Assembly (NCBI GenBank): GCA_035048485.1
Contig: CM068592.1
Span: 42,192,045 to 42,256,044, forward strand
Direction of reading: 5' to 3'
From: Pteria penguin
Lineage: Eukaryota; Mollusca; Bivalvia; Pterioida; Pteriidae
DNA length: 64,000 nucleotides
The notes beneath the pieces are model-generated. The model had not been told where the DNA came from and searched no databases. It saw only the letters and a list, made by a program, of their open reading frames with translations. The stretch's first letter is position 1. The number at the start of each line of letters is the position of its first letter. Both the position numbers and the translations under genes were made by a program. Of the stretch, positions 47,101 to 59,100 are shown in pieces.

Positions 47101-50100
47101 AGCCTCAATATAGGCAGGGGAGGAATGTACAGACTGAATATCAGCTCTATTGTTATAAGGTGGTTAGAGCGAGTATTTAAGGGAAAACCTCAACCAAGAT
47201 AGGGCTAGAATGTGAAAACTGGATTACAGCTCTGTTGTTATATCATCAGCATGGTAGGTAGAGAGAATACTGGGTTAAAACCAAAGAATATTTATCACTG
47301 TCTTGTATATGTCAATGATGAAAACAACCGACTTTTGGTATAATTGAAAACAGAAATGGGTGTTAAGACTTTACTTTAATAATAACAAACTGAGATATTT
47401 ATAAATGTACCTTGCTGTCATTATTAATTCCTGAACCGAAGTTGATGTGACCCATATTTTCCACCAATATGTCAATCGTCATGCCAACCTTTAAGGTCAA
47501 GTTCATTGACATCTGACCATTCCTATCAAACACACCTTGTGGTTCCTGCAATAGAAGGGTCATTCTGCTTGAGTATCACTACAAATAAAGCCAAGGTGGC
47601 TCAGTGGATGAGGTGTTCGGCTCATGAAATAACCATGTTGTGACATAAACCAATAATCAATCAATCAATCAATTCAAATAAAGTCTTATATTCTCTTACT
47701 GAATAGTAAAAATTTAAGTTGTCTCAATGACTTCATATAAAATCTCATGTGCTCTAAGGAAAAAAATATGAACAAAAAGATTTATCAGCTTCCATGAATA
47801 TTCTCTAAAGGGCTCTTTCTGCAGTTGAAGAAGTTTGTAATTTGATGTATGAAAGGTAGCACTACTGATACATTTATCACTAACATACACCATTAAACTG
47901 TAGTGGCACATTTACCATTACCATGCACCATAAAACAATACTGGTACATTTACCACTACTATACACCATTAAAGAATACTGGTACATTTACCACTCCCAT
48001 ACACCATTAAACCATGCTGGTACATTTACCACTACCATACATCACTAAACCATACTGGTACATTTACCACTACCATACACCATTAAACCATACTGGTACA
48101 ACTAACTAGCCACCAATACCAATAAAATTCACTAGAAGAAGGTCAGGAGACTGAAATATTGTGAACTCTGAGTTAATTGTTCTTTACATACTGGTACATT
48201 TACCACTACCATACATCACTAAACCATACTGGTACATTCACCACTAAACCCTACCGGTACATTTACCACTACCATACACCATTAAACCATACTGGTACAT
48301 TTACCACTACCATACATCACTAAACCATACTGGTACTTGGGAAGAAAAAGGTTGGATTTACACTTGGCTATAAGGGATTGAGTTGGATGGAAAACTTTAC
48401 ATATGACTCATCTGCGTTATTGTATAAATGAATTCTTTTCTGTACATGAAAGTTTTACAACTACAATGTGGTACAATCCTGGGCAGAACTTACAGCTATT
48501 GTTGTTCTTGGTTCAATGCTTTGTTGATGCTTTCAACACATTTTAGAATTTTTCAATGACTTTAAGAAGTGCAAACAGGAAAATTGCGAACCCATTAAAC
48601 ACTCTGGGGATCGAATACAGATCATACTGACTGCAACTCAAGTGTTTTAGCATTGTATCAAATATGTGTGTGACATTTTTCTACACATGTCGTTAACTAC
48701 AGTGATACTTCATACTAAACTTTTATCATACGTAACATATACTACATCTGTAGCAAAAAAGATTATTGTAGGTATACTTTAAGTCAGCGAACGAAGGATC
48801 CTCAGATCCATTTACAAAAATATCTGCTTGCCAAATAGTTTCTGTATATCATCAGAATGACACCAGATTAATATGTTAGACAGGCTATTTATTTATGATG
48901 TTGTACATGAAATTGAAAAAAAACATGCTAACAGGTGCTGTGTCATACATGGTCGATTCTCATGTAATAAATGATTGATGCTTTACAATACCTTGTTCAA
49001 CATAAGCCATGCCCTGTCCTTGACCCCTGACATATTCAATGCCTTTGGTTCAGCAGGCGTATCCCCCTTCAATACATGTCTGTACATCACAAAACCTTGG
49101 TTCTACAAAACAATTCATTTGTTTAACAGTATGTACCATACAAGGATCATTTCTGCCTTTACTCCTATTGACACAGCACCTAAAGGAAACCTAAACCAAG
49201 AACCAATATCAACATAGTAATGAATATTGAAGTGTGCTTTCTTGACTGAATCCCATAAATCATTTATATTTTGTATTACTTTACTTTAGTTAGGAACTTA
49301 CTTTTTGGATTTATCTGCACATTTTGCAAAAAGCAATTTACAATTTATATCTTACTATGACAATCAAACAGCAGCAAAGACTTTATTTTCATATGAGATC
49401 TGGGTTTCTACTGTTTTATTGAAAAGACAAAACACAAACGGGATATCACTAAGACTGTACAATACTGACTGTGGAACACTTTACAAAGTAAAACTTATGA
49501 CTAAATTTCATGAATGTAATATATTTGTATGACATTATATAAATATTACATTGTTAGCAGGGCGACACTAATTTTCTCAAACCATAGATATGTATCAAAT
49601 GCACAGAATAGATATGTGCCTTGGTTCAATTTAGACATTAATCTGTTCACTGTTGTTCACTTGATGTTTCATGTCACTCTATGTATCCTTTTTTAAAAAA
49701 ATTTATCTTATCATCATCCTATCACAATGTTAGAAATAAACAAGGTATTGTAAAAATATGAAACAATGAATTAAAGCTGATATACTCAGAATTACATCTT
49801 ACCTGTCCAATGGCTTCCATGGTCAGAGGATATTCAGACTTAACTGGTCCTTGGTGACATAACATATGTAGTAGATCTTGTACCGTTCCTGCCTGTAGAA
49901 CACAAAGAGGAACTCATAACCTATCTTGTACAGTTCCTGCCTGTAGAACACATAAAGGAACTCATAACCTATATTGTACAGTTCCTGCTTGTAGTACACA
50001 AAGAAGAACTCATAACCTATCTTGTAGAGTTCCTGCCTGTAGAACACAAAGAAGAACTCTTAACCTATATTGTAGAGTTCCTGCCAGGAGAACACATAGA

Positions 50101-53100
50101 GAAACTCATAATCTATCTTGTTCAGTTTCTTCCTCTAGAACACAAAGAGGAACTCACAACCTATCTTGTACTGTTCCCGCCTGTAGAACACATAGAGGAA
50201 CTCATAACCTATCTTGTACAGTTCTGGCTTGTAGAACACAAAAAGGAACTCATAAAATATTTTGTACAGTTCCTGACTGTAGAACAGAAAGAGGAACTCA
50301 TAACCTATCTTGTACAGTTCCTACGTGTAGAACACGCAGAGGGACTCATAACCTATCTTGTACAGTTTTTGCCTGTAGAACACAAGGAAGAACTCATAAC
50401 CCATCTTCATCAGGATGCCACAAAAAGCTTTAATTGGTTACGTAAATTACAGTTCTTAATTTGTACAGCACTGCATATAATATTAATTCTATGACCTAAA
50501 ACTCTTACAGAATTTCTCATTCTACAGTGAGTTTTGAAAAAAAAATATATTGAAATAAAGTCAGCCAAAACCACATATTAGTTATAGTAACTTCCTGTAT
50601 TTTACCTAAACATGATACCATATGGTACAAGAAACACTTAATAGTATAATTAAAAAACAAACTGTACATAATTCTGAACTTTTCGATTATATTCTTTCAT
50701 ACAAAGATCTTCTTTAAAATTTTACACACATTTTTTCACTTTTATGTGTACTCACAAACTCCATCTGTACTCTGCCATAAGCCGCTTTGGGTGTGTCATT
50801 AGGCAGGGGCATCTCTGGGGTATCAGTATACTATAAAGTAGAGAAATACAACTAATATACGACATATCTAGTAAAAGTGAAGAATATAAATCATACTACA
50901 CGTACATTGCAACAGATTAGCCCAAAGACAAGACCCTATATGGATAATACGTCCTATTAAGTATTTGAATTTGTTGGCCTATAGCTCATTTATCACACAT
51001 AATATGTGTCTATTAAGAACAATATATTTAAAAAACTCCTCTAGCAACGTCAATTTTCATTGTCTAATAACCACTTGCCACTTGCAAATGCCAGTATAAT
51101 TTGTTGTGGGCAATTATATATTGCAAATCCAGTTGCCTACATGGCGAGTAGCTTCTCTTTTCCCTGGACTATTTTCATATCGTATCCTGTCGTCAATGGC
51201 AAGATGCACTGGTAACTGTCGTTAGTTACTATGAGGAGTTTGATGGTAAAGTCTAACTGAAGCAACATTTATTACTTTTTGTGTCTTTTCAGAATAAAGA
51301 CTTTAGTAATTTGTAAATTTACATGGTAGAGAAAATGAAATACATGTATTCTTATGAATTACCACCAATATATGAGTCATATTTATAAATTTGTATGGTA
51401 GAAAAAAGAAAATAATTGGTTTATAGGTCAATGTTCAAGTCTTACATTTTCTTCCACCACTTAAGTGACTTCTAGGAAGCAATATACGTTCCCTTTCACT
51501 GAAAATTGTGGCAATTTATAGATGGGGTGACTAAACTCAAAAAAAAAAAAAAACCACTGACTGAAATTATGACAATCATGTTACATATACTACAATAAAG
51601 TACAGTTGTTACTGAGACTGAAAAACAAATAGCATTAACAGTTTTTCTACTTTACATTTTTTTCTTTTGATTTTTAAAATGGGGGCCCGTAGATCATACA
51701 GTGGGCCTGTGAACTTTTAATAGTTAGGGGCCCACATGGCCCCTAAAGTTCCAAATGTTAACCACAATCCTGGCTGAGAGTTAAGGTCCAGACATATATA
51801 TCCCCAATATACCATTAAATCTTCTCACCGAGTATGGATTACTTCAGCAATCTCAAATATTTCTTCTTGAATATAATACATGTATATTCAACATATTGAC
51901 TTTAAACGTGATGTATTAATGGCATTGTCATTCATAGTAGCAATGAGAAACTGGGTAGAAGTGGGAAAGCAATTTTCAAATGGCAAAATAATGATTGTGT
52001 TACAGAGACTATGGAGAGAGGTAAATAAACACTGCTTGATTGGTTCTTAGAGAGAGTCCATCAACGTACAGTAAGAATTCAGCGTTTCCTGGCTTTGTTA
52101 ATCTGTCTTCATAAAACCTGTTCCACACTCTATGTATAACTATGGAACAGCTGTGAAAACCAGTCATACACTTGTGAGTTACAGATACCTGATGAATGAC
52201 TTTTGGTAGGATCTGAACTTATTTGTTATCCCATATAATGACCTGGGCTGGATCATATACTTGTCTCTAATATTTAATAAATTACTTTTCAGCCTTACAT
52301 TTATCCTTGCTCTAGATACCTTATATATAATTTGTCGTAGAACCATGTATTTATCTGTAATGTCCCCTGCCTCTGTCAGTGGGGCATCGTAGTCGTAACT
52401 TGTGGGCTGAGGTTGGTATTTGGGATAGTTGGCACCATTCCAATATCCAAAATTTGTTCCTCCCTCAAACATGTACCTATAAATGAGATGAACTATGTTA
52501 CCTGGTACTTAAGATTTCTTTTTAAAAAGCCATTCCAATAGAGGGAAGAGAGAAAAGAGAGTAATGAAATTTCATTATTTATTTAATGAATTATTATCTA
52601 CATCAATTTGATGAATCATCAATTATAATTCATGTGGCATTGTTTTCTACAGTAACTCCTTTGATAAGATACAGATGTCTTTTGCTATAGACTTGTTATG
52701 AAGAAGAGTTGAGAAAGATGTTACAGAAATATTCTTCTAGTGCTTTCTTCTATTTTCAAAGGTGCCTGTACCTTTTCATTTTGTCCCATTTGCATAATGA
52801 TAAAAAGATCTATGTTTAGGAAAAATTTACAAAAATTTTCCAAAAAATCACTGAAATTTCCACTGGGAAGGGTCCTAATAACGGAACTGATCTGAAGAAA
52901 AAAAAAGAAACACTGTTCTACATGAAAAATGTTGTAACAAAGCTGATTACTAATCCTTGTTAATCAATTCCTTGATTAATCATGATCATAATTACGACAA
53001 TTCTACAAATTTTCAAACTAAATATGAATAGGATATTTCTAACTATCACTGTGCATGCATTTATTTCAGGGCAGCCAAATTTTAGTGCAAAATGTTAAAA

Positions 53101-56100
53101 ATAGGTTTGTAATTATACTGAAACATTATACTGGTACATATAAACTAGTGTGACCTGTCACTGGTCCTTCGAGTACCTTTGAGTAAATTTGTACCAATGA
53201 AGTGAAGAAGTAATGTACAAACTCCACTGAGATATGGATCCCACCGACATGGGTATATATACATAATGTAAACTGTCTTACATATTAACGTTTGCTCCAT
53301 ATGCCAGAATCAAATCCAAGCTATGAGACACTTTATCCTTGTCCACTGTAGAATGAGCTTCACCCCAGTGATCCAACCAACCCGTGTAAAATTCAGAGTT
53401 CACCTGAAATATTGAATATATACTCTATAGATATGATATTTACTGAGAAAAAAACATTGATGCCTTGAATAGCAACTGAAACTGTATTATACTTTGAGAC
53501 TCATATCATGTAAACAGAGCCAGCTCTGTCAAGTTCTCAGCAAAATTCCAGAAACAATTAAAACTGGTTTGTCGGCATCTCAACTTAAAGTATATAAGTA
53601 AGATTAATCATTGGTGCTCTGTAAGGCTATATACTTTAGCATTACTCACCGACGGGCCATAGGGCTCTACGTCTTTCTGGGCTTTAAAACTTGCAGCAGG
53701 ATTATCTGTTTGGAGTATAAGTGAAGAATATACAGTCAACTCTCGTTACACCGGCACTCGATACACCGGCATATTCGTTTATCGGCAGAAATTGGCCGGT
53801 AACAAAAGTACATGCTCTTATTTTTGTTCGTTATACCGGCATATTCGCCTTCCGGCACCGGCAGCGCTTTTCGGGGACAAATGTACATTTTCACACCTTT
53901 TGTCATCCGTTACACCGGCAGACTTACCTGGGCTGCCGATCAATGAACTATCGGCAAGGAATTTCACGGTTGACCGCACCAACTCGCCGGTACGCGGTAG
54001 CTGTGTTTACAATCACGTGTATGATGTTCGTGTGCGTATGGCTTCATCAAAAAACCTTAATTGATGTTCCAATCACTAATTATGCAGTAATTTGCTTATG
54101 AATATTCTACACACCGTATTTATTGGTGAATATTTACCTACATAGAAATGACTGCGGCTTTTCATGTACATGCAAAATAAACAAAACATGATAGAGGTCA
54201 GTAATGACTGTAATTATATTGGTATCCAAATCAATTTATGGGTTAGTTAATTAAAATATTGGGATTTATGTCATTTCAAATCTAGCATTGCAAGTGTTAA
54301 GATACGCATATTCAAAAATCGATCATGGATTTTATTGTTAAAAAGTGAATTGTGTGATGAAATATATTTTTGATGTGTGAACAGTGTATCAATTTTGATA
54401 AAGTTTTGTCTTTGACTGAACATGCTACATATATTTATGCTTTGTATGCATTATTAAACACAAATGAAAAATGAAATAAAATATCATCTTTATATTTTAG
54501 TTTTAGTCTTTTTGTCTTGTTGGTAAATACAAATAAAGGTCAAAAGAAATGGTTTTGAACGGCGAGGCCGTAACCATAAAGATGCAACATTCTTTAGTGT
54601 GACGTTAAACAATGAACAACAAACAAACAAAGCGGGCCTTAGCGGCAAAGAAGGATAACTCCAACAGATATATGCATTGTAAAATACGAAATATCGGCAA
54701 TTCGTTACACCGGCAAATTCGATATAACGGCAAAATTCGGAAATACGGATATGGCCGTTGTATCGAGAGTTGACTGTATTGAAGTCTTCATGCTATAGAC
54801 TGGATGCTGGCTTATCTCATAATAAAACAGCTAATGTGATTGATATTTATAATCAGTGAACAAGATTATTGGGCTGTGTAGTTATTTTTATATATGATTA
54901 TGTACATGTACAAAGTATATTGTAGGTTTGAGATGAGAGTAATTTAAGTTATAGTTCCAGAGATAAATTGCAGTACAATCTGGTTCTAGATTCACCATAA
55001 CTAATAATTCCATCGATCTTTTTCTCTTTGATCTTATATTTCATTCCATGCCTACCATACAATAATATGCTGTAAAACTATGCATCATTTTACTCTGAAC
55101 TCACTGTGCTAGCATTAATGTCACAATGAAAATCCCAGTGAAAACTAGCATTAGGCCCATGACATCATGTTAAATTGGAAAAATGATTATTACTTAGTAA
55201 CAGGATGCTCTGGTGTACGAATACTGGAGGCCAGTGTTTGGTGATGGAGACAAACACAGTATCCTGGGTAATTAATCCTAAGGCGCATATGGTAAGGATA
55301 AGAAATTAAAAGTGCCATATATGGTGACATCATCACTGAAGCCTCCCAGTGTCATAACTTACCAGTAATGCCAAAATCCACAGTGGCATACACATCTTCT
55401 ATGGCGCCACATTTAAGATAGTTATCACCGTTACCATCTGTGGTAAAGAGCACCACATTGTTACCAAGGTGATGACGTGCAAGGTCTCGCAGGTAAGATG
55501 TGTAATTCTTATCACAGGCAAAGTAACTGCCGTACTCGTTCTCTACCTGTAGTGATAAAATAATGTATACAAAGAAAGCAAAGTAAACAGGTGTGAGACA
55601 TGTCCACGGTACGATCATATACTGTTGAATAGAAAGGATTATCACGCTGAAAATATAGTAGAAACAAACAGAATATGGAATATAACTCAATGTAAAATTG
55701 AAAAAAACAAATTGTGAATGTTCTCTCACTCCTAGGGTGTAATTTACTTGTGTGCTGCTCATGTTATAGTTTACTACAAGAGCAGCAGCTGTGTAACTAA
55801 CGCTCTGTGTAGAGTCTCTCAGCCACTTAAGAAAGAAGGAAAATAACAAGTCATAGTAACTGCAATTCATATGGTATGATATACTATCATAGGACAAGAA
55901 GTGCAGGTACCAAACACACTTTAATGACTACCACACTAGATTATTGTAGACATCTTGTACATCACCAATACTTACCTGGACCATGATAATTGGCCCTCCA
56001 TTTTCATACAGTAATGGCTGTAACCGTGGTAACAAGGCAGCCCACCATTTTTCTACATATTTGATGTAGGCTAAAACATAAATCAGAAATATACAAATGG

Positions 56101-59100
56101 AAAGATGTTTGTCTCTCTTCTGGGGAATGTTTGTAGTTGTTATATATATACAAACACACACATGTGGAAATTATGTTAGATAATATCAAAGGTTCAAATC
56201 TAGTAAAATAAATGCAATGGTATGGTAGATGTTGTAAAAAGTCCAAGAGAAGTAGGTCAAAGTTCAAGGTCAAGTAGATATGGTAAAATATCTTTGGTTA
56301 CAATCTTATGGACATGACAAACTGAATCTACATGCACAATATTAAACCTCAACATTACAATACAAAATTAGAACTCTGCTCATCTTAACCGATAAAGATC
56401 AGTAGATTAAAGTTCTAGGTCAAGGTATTATACTCAAATAATTTGTTATCAATCCAGGTTACTAGATTTCTAGTGTAGGTCTCTAGCATTTTTATAAATG
56501 ATGAGAAATAGATAAAAAGATAAGAGACTCTGTTTCAGAAAGGATATAATGACTCATTTCTAGAACTATTTCTTTATTACACACATAGTTTAATTCTAAT
56601 CCAGCGAACTCTCATTTCATGCTTATGTAAACTGTGCACTGTGACAGCATACATTTGTACTATGCTATTCATGATGAATGCATGTAACAGTAGCATTGGA
56701 TTTTATATAAACAATTATATGTCTTCTGAAAAAAAAAAACAGATGAAGACCAGGTGACTAAAACTTCATGAATGAGTGTTTTGTTATTATTCTATCACCG
56801 ACCTCCATAATAGAGGTTTCTAAGGAATATCATTCTACTTACTGTTGTCCATTGTTCTGACGACTATATCTGGTTTCTCCTTTAAAATCCAAGCTGGAAT
56901 ACCACCCTAAAACAAAATATTATTTCATGGAGTATTAGAACAAGAATCTTAATCAAGATATAAATCACTACAGTCTGAAATCATATAAATCACTACAGTC
57001 TTAAATCATATAAATCACTACAGTCTAAAATCATATAAATCACTACAGTCTAAATCATATAAATCACTACAGTCTCAAATCATATAAATCTCTACAGTCT
57101 AAAATCATATATATCGCTATAGTCTCAAATCGTATAAATCACTACGGTCTCAAATCGTATAAATCACTACAATCTAAAATCATATTCTTAAAAATACTAG
57201 ATGATGACTTTATTAATAGGTGAAAAATGTAATATGAACCAGGAAATGAGCTAACACATTGCTCATAAAAGATTCTTCAGATTACAAAATGAACAAAAGC
57301 ATCGCCTAGAATGGCTAAATATGCCTGTTCCTTATTTCACAATCACTTGCAGACCGATACATACAAAGTCCCATTCAACACATACATAGGGTCCTGCCCT
57401 CACAATCACTAGCAGACCGATACTTACAAAGTCCCATTCCCCACATACATAGGGTCCTGCCCTCACAATCACTAGCAGACCTATCTCATGCGCCATGTTG
57501 ATGAACAGCTCCACATTTTTCTCCCCTTCAAAATCCATCACATTTTTTTCTGGCTGGTGATAGTTCCAAGGGATATAACTGTCAAACATAGAAAGAATTC
57601 AGGTTGGCTATAGTTACTTTGGCTCTATGTCACTTTCAACGTTTTTAGATTTGAATAAGAATACATGCAGTGGTACTCGGATAAATACCACAGTGACAGT
57701 AAAGTGTGGCCTAACCTGCTGCATCACACTTTTTTCAAATTATTATGTAAGTGCATAGGACCACCTTTACTTACATATGTAAACTTGAACTTTTAATTAA
57801 CAGATCGGTTGACGTCAAGATTCAGTGTAATCCTACGTCAAACAGAACAAATGCCAGCCAGCAATAATTACTTGCCCCCAACTTCAGATTTTACTACATG
57901 TCAAATTTGTATGTTTTTGTTAATATGCAGAGTCTGAATCATGCACAGAGACAACGTCTGAATAATACAACCACATTTGTCTCATTGTAAACCACTCACA
58001 AATTTGATACGAGCTGAAAAAAAAATCTGTGTATTGCCCTATAATAACAGACTACAATAAGTAAGTACTGCCAGGTGTTTTCTAAATTTTTAAAAAGCAT
58101 GTCACTGTCTGGTTTGATGTTGAAATACACTGAATACTTGACAATACTTTTACATCTTTATTTAGCCATCAAGGATAATTTCCTTATACTAAGACTGTGA
58201 GGTTAAAGTGTGACAGAATATTGGACATCCCACTATTTTTCAGATCTAGAACATTTCAAGGAAAACAAAGAAAAATTACTAAATCCTACATGTAATCAAC
58301 AGAGTTATACATTTGTCTGTTTGGAATTATTTTACTAGAGACGTAAGATTTAGAAAGATTAATCGCTAATGTATGGAATCAATCAAATCATTGTTTCATT
58401 AAAAAACATTACCAGATTGGTATCATACCATTTCTTTCTTAACGGCATGCAATTCTACTTACATCTGGATTGCGTTAAGGCCGGCAGCATACATCTTGGT
58501 TAGACGATCTCTCCAGTAATAACTAGGAACTCTCATGTAGTGGATGCTACCTGATATGTAGCGGAAAGGCTTGCCATCCTTCAAAAATGTGTTACCAAGG
58601 TAATCGATGGTAAATTCTCTTATTCCATTCTCCTACAAATATTGATCAAAATAGATAAATAACACAAGTAATAAATTATATTACATGTACGATAAATAAT
58701 AATGTATAATTAGCTATGTAATACAGAAATCTATATCTTATACTGAATATGTACCAGCACACACACAATAAAACACAGAATATTTCTTTTAATGTTTTTA
58801 AGAAATAGTATCTATCAACTTTCTATGTGGAAATGAACATGGTATTTGATTCCAAAATATTATTCCATTTATTGTGTTTTTCTTTTTTTTTCAAAGGTGT
58901 CTTCACCTTCTGTATTGAGAAGAAAATATGTGAACAACAAAACTGAAAATTATCCAAATGATTTGTTTTACATGAAATCCATCCTATAGATAGGTTTTAT
59001 AAACAGTAATTTAGTTTGAATTATCTTCCGTTGTTTGCCATGTTTTTGAGAATGTTGTTGATATTAATTCATGCTTCTTTGGAACTTTTTCTACATTGTT

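Noticed and set aside
49823..50047. Open frame with repeated [13 protein letters not shown]
   Set aside because: Wrong frame of the exon 11 acceptor array; the real exon reads [11 protein letters not shown].
53721..54101. Two open frames of 126 and 90 codons
   Set aside because: They lie in the terminal part of a MITE and encode no transposase motif.
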